A stretch of 64,000 nucleotides of DNA. Origin: Clostridia bacterium (lineage in GTDB: Bacteria; Bacillota; Clostridia; Christensenellales; Aristaeellaceae). Made by a program: the position numbers and the translations under genes. Below are positions 49,858-61,138 of the stretch, in pieces. The notes under the pieces were generated by a model. The model saw only the letters and a list, made by a program, of their open reading frames with translations, did no database searches and was not told where the DNA came from. Every line of letters begins with the position of its first letter. Positions within the stretch are counted from its first letter, which is position 1. The DNA lies in NCBI GenBank assembly GCA_017550745.1, contig JAFZOG010000072.1, forward strand, positions 1 through 64,000. The letters are read 5' to 3'.

Positions 49858-50958
49858 TTACACCTGCTCCATATCGCAGTAGGCGCATACATATTTGGTG
49901 GGGATGCGGGTCAGCTGCCCGTGGCGCATCACCTGATGCACGGGGTAGAACAGCGGCTCCAGCCCCTGCTCGGTGGAAGAGATGCAGCGCGGATTCTTGC
50001 ACTGTTTCCCGGTGGTGATCAGCACGCGGCCCGGCCTGGGCTGCAGCCCGGTTTCCGCCATCAGCTTGAGGATCAGCGCCTTACGCATGATTTTTCCGTA
50101 CATCACCTGCTTGAAATAGCAGGCCCGGGGGTCGCTGTCCACCTTTACGTCGATCTCGTTCACCCGGGGCAGGGGATGCATCACGATCATATCCTTCGCC
50201 GCCAGGCGCATCTTCTCCTCGTCCAGGATGTAACTGTCCTTTAAACGCAGGTATTCTTCCACGCTGAAGAACCGCTCCTGCTGGATGCGGGTCATGTACA
50301 GCGCGTCCAGGCTGCCGATCTCTTCTTCCAGAGATTCCGTTTCATGATAGGACACGCCCGCTTCGGTCAGATCCACCAGCAGGTTGCCCGGCACGCGCAG
50401 CTCCCGGGGGGAGATGAGCACAAACTCATTGCCGGGATAGCGGGACAGCGCTTCCATCAGGGAATGCACCGTGCGCCCGAAGCGCAGATCGCCGCATACG
50501 CCCACCTTCAGATGATCCAGCCGCCCTTTTTCCTTTTTCAGGGTCATCAGGTCGGCCAGGGTCTGGGTGGGATGCTGGTGCCCGCCGTCGCCCGCGTTGA
50601 TGACCGGCACCTGGGCGCACTGCACGGCTGCCCAGGGCGCGCCCTCCAGCGGATGGCGCATGGCGATGATGTCCGCGTAGCAGCCGACGGTGCGGATGGT
50701 GTCCTTCACCGATTCGCCCTTGGCGGCGGAGGAACTGCCGGCCCCCGCAAAGCCGATCACGTGGCCGCCCAGCTCGTACATGGCCGCCTCGAAGGACAGC
50801 CGCGTCCGGGTGGAGGGCTCGAAAAACAGGGTGGCCAGCTTTTTCCCTTCCATGGCGCGGGCGTACTTTTCAGGGTTCGCTTCAATATCCGACGCTGTGT
50901 TCAGCAGCGCTTCCACCTCGTCCACGGATAAATCGGTGATGTTCAGCAAATGGCGCAT
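49858..50958 (-). CDS. pyrB: Aspartate carbamoyltransferase with fused PyrI-type zinc domain
   Basis: The 366-residue product begins with a full PyrB catalytic chain (about residues 1-305): FFEPSTRTRLSFEAAM, the HPTQTLADL loop, DLRFGRTVHSL and MHPLPRVNEID. A C-terminal zinc module of about 50 residues follows, with ligands C320, C325, C358 and C361 (CKNPRC and CAYC). This is the pattern of the zinc domain of the PyrI regulatory chain. The nucleotide-binding half of PyrI is missing, so allosteric CTP control is unlikely. It makes carbamoyl-aspartate. The gene is last in the operon. Confidence 0.92.
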   Translation of the reverse strand: MRHLLNITDLSVDEVEALLNTASDIEANPEKYARAMEGKKLATLFFEPSTRTRLSFEAAMYELGGHVIGFAGAGSSSAAKGESVKDTIRTVGCYADIIAMRHPLEGAPWAAVQCAQVPVINAGDGGHQHPTQTLADLMTLKKEKGRLDHLKVGVCGDLRFGRTVHSLMEALSRYPGNEFVLISPRELRVPGNLLVDLTEAGVSYHETESLEEEIGSLDALYMTRIQQERFFSVEEYLRLKDSYILDEEKMRLAAKDMIVMHPLPRVNEIDVKVDSDPRACYFKQVMYGKIMRKALILKLMAETGLQPRPGRVLITTGKQCKNPRCISSTEQGLEPLFYPVHQVMRHGQLTRIPTKYVCAYCDMEQV

Positions 50959-50978
50959 GGTGGGCCTCCTTTTTGCTC

Positions 50979-51419
50979 TCAGGTGTCAATTCTGACCATT
51001 TCGGTCAGTGCTTTGTTGCGGTAAGCCACATCGTTTCGGACGGTAAATCCCTGGGCTTCCCAAAAGGCGCTGCCGGCTTCATTCCGGTTGAACACCAGCA
51101 GGGCGGCCTTGTTGATCCCTTCGGCTTTCAGCGCGGAAAGGCAGCGCTCCACAAGCTGGGAGCCTATGCCCTGCCGCCGATAGGCTTCGGCCACGCTCAT
51201 ATGATAAATGTACCCCCGCCGCCCGTCCTGGCCCGAGAGAATCACGCCCGCCAGCGTGTCCCCGTCCGTGGCGACGAGCGAGGTGTTCGGATTGCGGCGC
51301 AGGAGCCGTTCCACGCCTTCCCTGCTGTCATCCAGATTGTTGAACCCCATGTTTTTGCATTTCATCCACAGGGCGTACACCCGGTCGTAGTCCTGCATAT
51401 TCATTACACGGATTTCCAT
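50979..51419 (-). CDS. GNAT family N-acetyltransferase
   Basis: The 146-residue product has the acetyl-CoA-binding motif RRQGIGSQLVERC (motif A), preceded by YIYHMSVAEAY, and motif B in VFNRNEAGSAFWEAQGF. It acetylates an unknown amine. It is located between pyrE and pyrB in the pyrimidine operon (one base after pyrE), a position not expected for a pyrimidine enzyme. Confidence 0.88.
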   Translation of the reverse strand: MEIRVMNMQDYDRVYALWMKCKNMGFNNLDDSREGVERLLRRNPNTSLVATDGDTLAGVILSGQDGRRGYIYHMSVAEAYRRQGIGSQLVERCLSALKAEGINKAALLVFNRNEAGSAFWEAQGFTVRNDVAYRNKALTEMVRIDT

Positions 51420-51420
51420 C

Positions 51421-52062
51421 TTACTTCACCATCCAGCTTTCGTCGCCGGGATCGTCGCGGAATTTCCGCAGGCGTTGGCAATCGGCTTTCTGAATATAGC
51501 CTTCCTCCGCCGCCACTTCGATGAGGGTGTCAAAATTGCTCAGGCTGATATTCTGTACGTTGGCGGCGGCGAGGCGGTCAAGGCCCTTCTTCATGCCATA
51601 GGTGAAAATACTGGCGATGCCCAGTACCTGGGCGCCCGCCTCCCGCAGGGCGTCTACCACCTCGATCACGCTGCCGCCGGTGGAAATCAGGTCCTCCACC
51701 ACCACTGCCTTCTGGCCCGGCTCCAGCTTCCCTTCGATCTGGTTTCCGCGGCCGTGGTCCTTTGCCCCGGAGCGGACATAGCCCATAGGCAGGTTCATCA
51801 GGTGCCCTGTGATGGCGGCATGGGCGATGCCTGCTGTGGAGGTGCCCATCAGCACTTCCGCGTCGGGATAGTAGGTTTCGATCAGCGCTTTCAGCCCCTG
51901 CTCCACATGGGTGCGCACCTGAGGCGCGGTGAGGGTCAGGCGGTTGTCGCAGTAGATGGGGCTTTTGATGCCGCTGGCCCAGGTGAAGGGCTCCTGGGGC
52001 CGCAGGAACACGGCGCGGATGGACAGCAGGTCGTGGGCGATGGTTTGGGCGACGTTCATCAT
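51421..52062 (-). CDS. pyrE: Orotate phosphoribosyltransferase
   Basis: The 213-residue product has PyrE features: [32 protein letters not shown], and the PRPP loop [16 protein letters not shown]. It converts orotate and PRPP to orotidine-5'-phosphate. The ATG at 52062 has GGAGA upstream. The C-terminal [17 protein letters not shown] is longer than in some relatives. Confidence 0.95.
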   Translation of the reverse strand: MMNVAQTIAHDLLSIRAVFLRPQEPFTWASGIKSPIYCDNRLTLTAPQVRTHVEQGLKALIETYYPDAEVLMGTSTAGIAHAAITGHLMNLPMGYVRSGAKDHGRGNQIEGKLEPGQKAVVVEDLISTGGSVIEVVDALREAGAQVLGIASIFTYGMKKGLDRLAAANVQNISLSNFDTLIEVAAEEGYIQKADCQRLRKFRDDPGDESWMVK

Positions 52063-52084
52063 GGCGGCGATTCTCCTTCTGTTT

Positions 52085-52630
52085 TTATAGCATGGCCAGG
52101 ATCAGCATGCAGGTCTCGGTAATCTTCACGCTGTCCTTTTTCAGCAGTTCCCGGATGTTTTCCACGGACATTTTGTAGGAGCGGATTTCCTCGTATGCCT
52201 CGTCGCAGGGGCGCATATCCCCCCGGACGGTGACGAATACGGGCACGATCAGCTCGTCGGTGATGCCCACACTGTAGCAGGCGGGAGGCAGCATCCGGTC
52301 CACGCTGACCAGTTCCAGCCCCGTTTCCTCCCGCAATTCCCGCCTAGCCGCTTCCAGCGGCGTTTCGTCCCCGTCGATGACGCCGGTGGGAAACTCCCAT
52401 ACGTAATCGTTGACGGCGAAGCGAAATTCCCGGCAGAGCAGGTAATCCCCATCCTCGAAGCGGGCGATGATTTCCACGGCGGTATTTCGGCTCGCCAGGT
52501 CCTTTTCCGTTCTCAGGGGATTGAGCGAAATGACCTCCCAGCACACCGGCGTCCCGTCCGCGTCGTAATGCAGCTCATACTTTTTCAGAAACCCGCCGGA
52601 GACCGGGCGGATGGATTTGAGTGATTTCAT
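52085..52630 (-). CDS. NUDIX hydrolase (ADP-ribose pyrophosphatase-like)
   Basis: The 181-residue product has the Nudix box [20 protein letters not shown] followed by TGLEL. Together with EFPTGVI before it, this indicates the ADP-ribose pyrophosphatase type. It would hydrolyse a nucleoside diphosphate linked to another moiety. It sits inside the pyrimidine operon between pyrF and pyrE, so a role in nucleotide or PRPP clean-up is plausible but not shown. Confidence 0.88.
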   Translation of the reverse strand: MKSLKSIRPVSGGFLKKYELHYDADGTPVCWEVISLNPLRTEKDLASRNTAVEIIARFEDGDYLLCREFRFAVNDYVWEFPTGVIDGDETPLEAARRELREETGLELVSVDRMLPPACYSVGITDELIVPVFVTVRGDMRPCDEAYEEIRSYKMSVENIRELLKKDSVKITETCMLILAML

Positions 52631-52642
52631 TTTCGCTTTCCT

Positions 52643-54962
<2,320 letters not shown>

Positions 54963-54978
54963 AATCGCTCCTGTCATT

Positions 54979-55512
54979 TCAATTGTGGGCGGGGAAAGCG
55001 TTGAACCACGCGCGTTCATCCAGGGGCCGCTTCACGGGGGCTTTCGGCGCGTCCTCCGCGATGCCCACAGGCAGGAAGCAGACCAGCTCATATTCCTTCG
55101 GCACGCCCAGGATATCGGCCATCTGCCGCCCGATCTGGTCGGTGTCGGTGATATGGCCCTCGTACCAGCAGCTTTGGTAGCCCAGCGCCACGATGGCCAG
55201 CAGCATGTTTTCGATGGCGGCGGCGTAGTCCTGGGCGGCAAAGCAGCGGTCCCGGTAGGCGACGATCCTCCGGGTGAGCACGCAGATCACGGCGGGCGCC
55301 GTTTCGCCCACGGGCGGCTGGATGACCGCCCGCAGCTTCGCCAGCACCTTGGGGTCGTCCACGGCGATGAAGCTGGCGGTCTGCTTGTTGCAGCCGGAAG
55401 GCGCGGCGCAGCCCGCCTGCAGGATGGTCAGCAAGTCTTCCCTGGGTACGGGCGTGGGCAGGAATTTACCCCGGTAGCTTCTGCGGTTCATGATAGCGTC
55501 GATGGCGTTCAT
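54979..55512 (-). CDS. Nitroreductase family protein
   Basis: The 177-residue product has the FMN-binding RRSYRGKF motif and AAPSGCNKQTASFI near the N-terminus, then GYQSCWYEGHI and GVPKEYELVCFLPVG. It probably reduces a quinone, nitro compound or flavin with NAD(P)H. The start at 55512 has GGAGG upstream. It sits between the GNAT gene and pyrK within the pyrimidine operon, an unusual companion for this pathway. Confidence 0.9.
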   Translation of the reverse strand: MNAIDAIMNRRSYRGKFLPTPVPREDLLTILQAGCAAPSGCNKQTASFIAVDDPKVLAKLRAVIQPPVGETAPAVICVLTRRIVAYRDRCFAAQDYAAAIENMLLAIVALGYQSCWYEGHITDTDQIGRQMADILGVPKEYELVCFLPVGIAEDAPKAPVKRPLDERAWFNAFPAHN

Positions 55513-55537
55513 GCTTGTCCTCCATACATTTTGTTTT

Positions 55538-56407
55538 TCAGGATTTGGGCGATTTGAACATGGCCCTGCCGCTGACGGTTTCAAAGCCAAATTGTTCATA
55601 GAGGCCGTGGGCGTCCTTGGTCAGCAGCAGGCCGCGGAGAGTCGCGTATTCCGGCAGCGATACGATATACGACACCAGCGCTTTCCCCAGGCCCCTGCCC
55701 CGGTAAGCCGGGTCGATGACCACGTCGCACAGGTAGTAGGTGGTGGCATAATCGCTGATGACCCGGGCGAAGCCCGCCAGCTTCTTTTCTTCATCCAGCC
55801 GGACCCCATAGCAGGAGGAACAGCGCATGGATTTTTCGATTGTTTCCATGGACCGTTTGTCTGCCCAGTAGGTGGTTTTCAGGAGGGCGGCCACCTCCGC
55901 GGCGTTCATCTCCTCTGCCCGGTCGATGAAGCGGTAATTCAGTGACAGCGCTTTCCTGAGATAAATTTTTTCTTCCGTCCGGTATTCTTCCGTAAAGCCG
56001 TGCTTCAGAAAGAGCCTGACGGCCGGATTGTCAGCGGCCATATCGTCATAGAGGACGGAGACCCCGTTGCGCTTTGCCTCGGAGCAAAGCAGCGCCAATC
56101 CCTCCGCGCCGTACCCTTTCCTTCTGTAGGGAGCATAAATGATCACGTCCGCCGTCTCATGCCGGATACCGGCGTCGTAATGATACGCGATTTCCCCGAC
56201 GAATCGCCCCTCCGGGTCTTTCAGGTATCTGTAATACCGCTTGCCTTCGTGGTGGACCAGCCAATGGTCGTACCAGCCCCTCCATTCCGTTTCCGGCCAT
56301 GGAATCGTGCCGCCCCACGCGTGGTTATAGGACATGGTTTCCTGATCAGCCAGCATCGCCTGCCGAAACCATAAATCCTCATACTTTGGTTCGTAGAGTG
56401 TCAGCAT
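55538..56407 (-). CDS. Two-domain GNAT acetyltransferase
   Basis: The 289-residue product has two GNAT folds. The first (residues 1-150) carries IYAPYRRKGYGAEGLALLCS, as in RimJ/RimL types. The second (residues 150-289) carries DPAYRGRGLGKALVSYIVS. The start at 56407 has GGAGGG seven bases upstream; an ATG at 56413 is too close to it. The substrate is unknown. It follows pyrC in the pyrimidine operon with a 29-base gap. Confidence 0.85.
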   Translation of the reverse strand: MLTLYEPKYEDLWFRQAMLADQETMSYNHAWGGTIPWPETEWRGWYDHWLVHHEGKRYYRYLKDPEGRFVGEIAYHYDAGIRHETADVIIYAPYRRKGYGAEGLALLCSEAKRNGVSVLYDDMAADNPAVRLFLKHGFTEEYRTEEKIYLRKALSLNYRFIDRAEEMNAAEVAALLKTTYWADKRSMETIEKSMRCSSCYGVRLDEEKKLAGFARVISDYATTYYLCDVVIDPAYRGRGLGKALVSYIVSLPEYATLRGLLLTKDAHGLYEQFGFETVSGRAMFKSPKS

Positions 56408-56436
56408 ACGCATTCCCTCCTGTTTTCCCAACGGCA

Positions 56437-57702
56437 TTACTGATAAACCACTTTTCCGCCCGCCATGGTCATGGCCACGTCGCCGGTGGTTTCCCAGCCG
56501 TCAAAGGGCGTGGCGGTCCCCATGGAATAAAACCGGCCGGGGTCGATCACGCCGCGCCTGTTAGGGTCGATGACGGTGATGTCCGCCCGCTGTCCGGGGG
56601 CGATGCCTCCGGGAACGCTGAATCGTTTGCGCGGATTCAGGGACATGAGCTCCACCAGCTTTTCCAGCGTCAGGATCTTTTGACCGCGGACCAAACGGCC
56701 GTACAGCACCCGGAACGCGCATTCCAGCCCCGATACGCCCATGGCGCTGCCTTCCAGGCCCTTGGATTTTTCTTCCCAGGTATGGGGCGCGTGGTCGGTG
56801 GCGATCATATCAATGGTGCCGTCCAGGATCCCCTCGATCAGCGCGTCCCGGTCCGCGGCTTCCCGGATGGGCGGGTTCATTTTGAAGCGCCCGTCCTCCT
56901 TCAGATCCATGTCGGTGAGCAGCAGGTAATGCGGCGCGGTTTCGCAGGTGACGTCCACGCCCGCCCGCTTCGCCATGCGGATGGCCTGGACCGTTTCCTT
57001 CGCCGATACGTGGCACACGTGGTAGGGGCACCCGGTTTTCGCCGCCAGGCGCAGATCCCGCTCCGCCTGGGCGGTTTCGCTTTCGGAGCAGATGCCCGCG
57101 TGCCCGTGGGCCCGGGCATAGGGGCCGGCGTGGATATAGCCGCCCCGCAGCAGGCTTTCATCCTCGCAGTGGGCCGCGATCAGCTTGCCCGTCCTGCGCA
57201 CCGCCATCATGGCCAGCTCCATCAGTTCCCCGTCCTGCACGCCTTTGCCGTCGTCGGAGAAAGCGCACACATACGGCGCCAGGGCCGGATAGTCCGCCAA
57301 CTGCCCCCGCCCCCGCTGCTCCATGGTGATGCAGCCGTAGGGCAGTGTTTCGATCTTCGCGCTCTTCCGGATGGCGTTTAATTCCACCTTCAGGTTTTTC
57401 AGCGTGTCCGGCGCGGGGGAAAGGTTCGGCATGGCGCAGACGGTGGTATACCCGCCGCGGGCCGCCGCCATTGTGCCCGTTTCGATGGTTTCCTTATAAA
57501 CAAATCCCGGTTCCCGCAGATGCACATGGGCGTCCACGAAACCGGGAACGAGAAAACAATGGGAACAATTCAACATACGGTCGCCGGGCCGGGGAAGGAT
57601 ATGTTCGCCAACCGCCTCCACCTGCCCCTTTTTCACGGCGATATCAGCCAAAACAAATCCGCCGCGGCTGTAAACGAAACCTCCGGTCAGCAAGGTGCGC
57701 AC
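56437..57702 (-). CDS. pyrC: Dihydroorotase
   Basis: The roughly 421-residue product is a type I dihydroorotase with the metal motif VPGFVDAHVHLREPG, MPNLSPAPDT, HCEDESLL, CHVSAKETVQAI and the catalytic IATDHAPHTWEEK. It cyclises carbamoyl-aspartate to dihydroorotate. I favour the GTG at 57702 because GGAAG precedes it. An ATG at 57729 lies about two bases from the predicted transcription start, where no ribosome binding site fits. It is the first gene of the pyrimidine operon. Confidence 0.9.
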   Translation of the reverse strand: MRTLLTGGFVYSRGGFVLADIAVKKGQVEAVGEHILPRPGDRMLNCSHCFLVPGFVDAHVHLREPGFVYKETIETGTMAAARGGYTTVCAMPNLSPAPDTLKNLKVELNAIRKSAKIETLPYGCITMEQRGRGQLADYPALAPYVCAFSDDGKGVQDGELMELAMMAVRRTGKLIAAHCEDESLLRGGYIHAGPYARAHGHAGICSESETAQAERDLRLAAKTGCPYHVCHVSAKETVQAIRMAKRAGVDVTCETAPHYLLLTDMDLKEDGRFKMNPPIREAADRDALIEGILDGTIDMIATDHAPHTWEEKSKGLEGSAMGVSGLECAFRVLYGRLVRGQKILTLEKLVELMSLNPRKRFSVPGGIAPGQRADITVIDPNRRGVIDPGRFYSMGTATPFDGWETTGDVAMTMAGGKVVYQ

Positions 57703-57737
57703 GGTTTCTTCCACTTCCTTTCCGTACATTCCGGTGC

Positions 57738-57766
57738 ATTATACCCGATTCGTTCGGAAAAGTCAA
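57738..57766 (-). promoter_or_regulatory. Sigma-A promoter of the pyrimidine operon
   Basis: On the minus strand TTGACT (57761-57766), a 17-base spacer and TATAAT (57738-57743) are near consensus. The predicted start of transcription (about 57731) leaves a leader of about 30 bases before GTG 57702. That is too short for a PyrR attenuator. Confidence 0.85.
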
Positions 57767-57823
57767 TCTGCGATCTGTGCTGTTTTTGTGCAGATTCGTC
57801 CATGGCGGTTACCATTCAAATAT

Positions 57824-57882
57824 CTGGGGGAAACCATTCTTTGCATTCCGGGCGCTTCGGCCCCAAAGAAGGTTTCCCCCAG
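57824..57882. repeat. GGGGGAAACC-type dispersed hairpin, copy 5
   Basis: CTGGGGGAAACCATTCTTTG and the complementary AAAGAAGGTTTCCCCCAG enclose a short GC-rich centre (GGGCGCTTCGGCCC). It lies between the divergent pyr and nfeD-floA operons. Confidence 0.85.
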
Positions 57883-58045
57883 GAACTCATGGCGCGGTCT
57901 TTCTTATTTGCGGCAGACGCCTGATGGGAAAGCGTGATTGACAATTCAGACATGAAAACGATGTTTTCAGCCAAAAGCCCTTTCCCGCCCCTTGGATTCA
58001 TGATACAATAACGCCATCAAAAGCGAAAAGGAGGAACGCTGGCAT

Positions 58046-58546
58046 ATGGAAAGTGTGATGAGCGTTATCGTTCTGAACCTTCCGCTGGTCTTATGCCTGC
58101 TGGTGGGCGTGGCGCTGCTGGTGCTGGAGGTATTCGTGCCCGGCTTCGGCTTCCCCGGCGTGTCGGGGCTGGTGCTGATCGTGATCGGCGTGGTGATGAC
58201 CTGGAACACCTACGGCCCGGTGGCGGGACTGGCGGTCACGCTGATCGCCCTGGCGCTGGCGGGCATATCGATTTCAGTGTCCATCAAGTCCGCGGCCAAC
58301 GGCAAGCTGTCCCGCTCCGCGCTGATCCTGAACGAAGTAACGCCGCCCGTGGATCATGAAGAAACCAACGCTTTGCTGGGCAAGACGGGCAAAACCCTCA
58401 CCGTGCTCAATCCCGTGGGCTTTGCCGAGTTTGACGGTGTCAGGCTGAACGTGGTCAGCGAAGGCAGTTACCTGGAAAAGGATAAGCCGGTACAGGTAAC
58501 GAATGTGGAAGGAAACAAAATCATCGTGCGGGAAATGAAAGGTTAA
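58046..58546 (+). CDS. NfeD-like membrane protein partner of flotillin
   Basis: The 166-residue product has two to three transmembrane segments (LVLCLLVGVALLVLEVFVPG, FPGVSGLVLIVIGVVMTW, then VAGLAVTLIALALAGISI). A soluble OB-like NfeD C-terminal domain follows (GKTGKTLTVLNPVGFAEFDG, VRLNVVSEG). NfeD short forms associate with FloA in lipid rafts. GGAGG lies before the ATG. floA follows 87 bases later. Confidence 0.88.
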   Translation: MESVMSVIVLNLPLVLCLLVGVALLVLEVFVPGFGFPGVSGLVLIVIGVVMTWNTYGPVAGLAVTLIALALAGISISVSIKSAANGKLSRSALILNEVTPPVDHEETNALLGKTGKTLTVLNPVGFAEFDGVRLNVVSEGSYLEKDKPVQVTNVEGNKIIVREMKG

Positions 58547-58633
58547 TATCAAGGGATCGCCTCCGGGCGTCCGTCCGCCCGCAGACGGGGGCGGTGCACC
58601 GCCTGGAGATGAAAAAAAGAGGAGGAAAGAATC

Positions 58634-59641
58634 ATGCCTGAAATGCTCATTCTTGTCTGTGTCATCGCTGTGGTTGCCATCGTATTGATCAGCGTGTTCT
58701 TCCGTTATGTGCCCCTGGGGCTGTGGATCAACGCCCGGGCCTCCGGCGCGCCGGTGAAGATCAGCTCCCTGATCGGCATGCGGTTCCGCCGCATCTCTCC
58801 CCAGAAGATCGTGAACGCCTATATCAAAGCCCGGAAGGCCGGGCTGGACGTGACCACCGACATGCTGGAAACCCACTTCCTGGCGGGCGGTAATGTGGAG
58901 CGCGTTATCAACGCCCTGATTTCCGCCAAGCAGGCCAGCATCAACCTGAGCTTCACCACCGCCTGCGCCATCGACCTGGCCGGCCGCGACGTGCTCCAGG
59001 CCGTGCAGATGAGCGTGCTTCCCAAGGTCATTGAAACGCCTCCCGTGGCCGCTGTGGCCCAGGACGGCATCGAGCTGCGCGCCAAGGCCCGCGTGACCGT
59101 GCGCACCAACATCGAGCGCCTGGTAGGCGGCGCCGGCGAGGAAACCATCATCGCCCGCGTCGGCGAGGGCATCGTCACTACCATCGGCTCCTCCATCACC
59201 CACAAGGCCGTGCTGGAGAACCCCGATTCCATTTCCCAGACCGTGCTGGAAAAGGGCCTGGACAAAGGCACCGCTTACGAGATCCTTTCTATTGATATCG
59301 CCGATATCGACGTAGGCCGCAACATCGGCGCCCAATTGCAGACCGACCAGGCCGAAGCCGACCGCCGCATCGCCCAGGCGAAGGCCGAAGAGCGCCGCGC
59401 CATGGCCGTGGCCCATGAGCAGGAAATGAAAGCCGCCGTGCAGGAAATGCGCGCCAAGGTGGTGGAAGCCGAAGCCCAGGTGCCGCTGGCGATGGCCGAA
59501 GCCCTGCGGGAAGGCAAGCTGGGCGTGATGGACTACTACCAGATGCAGAACACCATCGCTGACACCGAAATGCGCAACGGCATCGCCAAGGCCGCCGCTC
59601 CCACTGTGGACAGCGTGAAGCCCCTGGATGGAAAGAAGTAA
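58634..59641 (+). CDS. floA: Flotillin-like protein FloA
   Basis: The 335-residue product has an N-terminal hairpin membrane segment ([20 protein letters not shown]), an SPFH domain ([20 protein letters not shown] and [20 protein letters not shown]) and a C-terminal alanine/glutamate-rich coiled coil ([20 protein letters not shown]). FloA organises functional membrane microdomains and influences cell-envelope processes. Its length is close to the B. subtilis protein. AGGAGG lies before the ATG. Confidence 0.95.
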   Translation: MPEMLILVCVIAVVAIVLISVFFRYVPLGLWINARASGAPVKISSLIGMRFRRISPQKIVNAYIKARKAGLDVTTDMLETHFLAGGNVERVINALISAKQASINLSFTTACAIDLAGRDVLQAVQMSVLPKVIETPPVAAVAQDGIELRAKARVTVRTNIERLVGGAGEETIIARVGEGIVTTIGSSITHKAVLENPDSISQTVLEKGLDKGTAYEILSIDIADIDVGRNIGAQLQTDQAEADRRIAQAKAEERRAMAVAHEQEMKAAVQEMRAKVVEAEAQVPLAMAEALREGKLGVMDYYQMQNTIADTEMRNGIAKAAAPTVDSVKPLDGKK

Positions 59642-59660
59642 GCGCCAGGGAGGAAGCGGG

Positions 59661-59702
59661 AGGCAGGAGGCTGGCCTACAGGCAAATCAACGCCTCCTGC
59701 CT
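59661..59702 (+). repeat. Intercistronic hairpin after floA
   Basis: AGGCAGGAGG (59661-59670) pairs perfectly with CCTCCTGCCT (59693-59702). It could stabilise the nfeD-floA message or reduce read-through into the next genes. Confidence 0.65.
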
Positions 59703-59739
59703 CAACGGCTCCTGGCTAAAATAGAAGGGAGGTTTGTCC

Positions 59740-60297
59740 ATGGAGGGATTCGCATGGATCGCGATTGTGGGGCTGTGGTGGCTCTTCGCCACCGTCATGA
59801 AGGGCTACAAAGCGTCCCAGAAAGCCGCGCAGAATCAGCATCAGGCGGCGCAGGCTCCCAAGGCCAAAGCGGCCCCCCAGGCGAAACCTGCGGCTTCTCC
59901 GGCTCCCCGGCCCGCAGCCATGAGCAGGCAGGATGAATGGGAGGACGAGGAGGACAGCTGGGACGAGCGGGACGCCCGGCGGGGAAGCCGGCAGCCCGTC
60001 GTGCCGACGGTCACGGCCCGCGCCCAAACGTCCGCCGCGGCGAAGCACAGCGACGCCAAGCCTTTTGAAGCCCATATGCATACCCCGGTCATGGGCGTGG
60101 AGGGCGAAGGCACCGAAGGCATCGACTGCTGCCATGAGTTTATGCTGGGCGGCATCGAAGATTCCGAGCCTGCCGATTTCCTGCCCATGCAGGAGGAAGA
60201 CCAGTCCCAGCGCGCCAAGGCGCTCCTGCAGGGGGTCATCTACAGTGAAATCCTTAAGCGCCGCGCCGTGCGGCGTTATCATGTGAAACAATCATGA
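59740..60297 (+). CDS. Unknown protein with N-terminal membrane segment and disordered linker
   Basis: The 185-residue product has one hydrophobic N-terminal segment (FAWIAIVGLWWLFATVMKG). A long alanine/proline/lysine-rich low-complexity region and an acidic stretch (DEWEDEEDSWDERDA) follow. A conserved-looking C-terminal part with FEAHMHTPVMGVEGEGTEG and CCHEFMLGG, then a helix (RAKALLQGVIYSEILKRR), closes the chain. I do not recognise it. The start at 59740 has GGGAGG seven bases upstream. It lies between floA and the LytTR regulator (four-base ATGA contact) and may be a scaffold partner of FloA. Confidence 0.75.
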   Translation: MEGFAWIAIVGLWWLFATVMKGYKASQKAAQNQHQAAQAPKAKAAPQAKPAASPAPRPAAMSRQDEWEDEEDSWDERDARRGSRQPVVPTVTARAQTSAAAKHSDAKPFEAHMHTPVMGVEGEGTEGIDCCHEFMLGGIEDSEPADFLPMQEEDQSQRAKALLQGVIYSEILKRRAVRRYHVKQS

Positions 60298-60305
60298 GGG
60301 AAACC

Positions 60306-61076
60306 ATGAACGTCAACGACGAAAAGAAACTGATCTCCGTATTGATCGCGGACGACGATCCCGGCATGCGCCTGATCCTGCGCAAGAAAATCCAGGCCAC
60401 GGACGGATTCTTTGTGGCCGGGGAAGCGCTGAGCGGCGAGGAAGCCATGGCCCTGTACGAAAAGCTGAACCCGCAGGTGGTGTTTCTGGACGTGGACATG
60501 CCGGGTAAAACCGGCGTGGAATGCGCCCGGCTGATTCAGGACCAGAATCCCGCCTGCATCCTGATCTTCGCTACGGGCCATGAGGAATACATGGGCGAAG
60601 CCTTTGAGGTCTACGCCTTTGATTACCTGGTGAAGCCCTTCAAGCTGGATCGTCTGGAGCAGACCTTGAGCCGCATCTATGACCGGCTGCACCGCGTGAA
60701 GCAGGAGTCCGTGACCCCGCCGATTCCCGGCCCCTCCAAGGTCGTGGCCGGGCGGCTGATGCTGCATCACCGGGAGGGCGTTTCCTTCATCAACCTGGAA
60801 GATATCCTGCTGGTACAGCGCGAGGACCGCGCCACCGTCATCTATACCGTGAACGAGGGCCGCTACGTGCTCAGCGAAACCCTGGGCGACATCGAATCGC
60901 GCCTCGACCCCGCTATCTTCTTCCGCTGCCATAAGAGCTACATCATCAACCTGCGCCGTATCCGCAATATCACGCCCTACGGCCGCTGGACATATGTGGT
61001 GCAGCTGGAAGGCACCCAGCACGACGCCCTCATTACCCACGAAAAATACGAAGAACTGGAAAAGAAATTCAGCTGA
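60306..61076 (+). CDS. LytTR-type response regulator
   Basis: The roughly 256-residue product has a receiver domain (LIADDDPGM, phosphoacceptor aspartate in VVFLDVDMPGKTG, lysine in YLVKPFK) and a C-terminal LytTR DNA-binding domain (FINLEDILLVQRED, FFRCHKSYIINLRRIRNITP). No histidine kinase gene is adjacent. The ATG at 60306 has AGGG upstream; an ATG at 60294 overlaps the previous stop but has no ribosome binding site. It closes the flotillin operon. Confidence 0.92.
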   Translation: MNVNDEKKLISVLIADDDPGMRLILRKKIQATDGFFVAGEALSGEEAMALYEKLNPQVVFLDVDMPGKTGVECARLIQDQNPACILIFATGHEEYMGEAFEVYAFDYLVKPFKLDRLEQTLSRIYDRLHRVKQESVTPPIPGPSKVVAGRLMLHHREGVSFINLEDILLVQREDRATVIYTVNEGRYVLSETLGDIESRLDPAIFFRCHKSYIINLRRIRNITPYGRWTYVVQLEGTQHDALITHEKYEELEKKFS

Positions 61077-61079
61077 ACA

Positions 61080-61115
61080 AAACCCATGCCGTTTGAACTG
61101 CGGCATGGGTTTTGT
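61080..61115 (+). terminator. Terminator of the nfeD-floA-LytTR operon
   Basis: AAAACCCATGCCG and CGGCATGGGTTTTG form a stem around a nine-base loop ending in TTTTG. Confidence 0.85.
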
Positions 61116-61138
61116 ATGCAGCGCTTTTGCGCAAAGAA

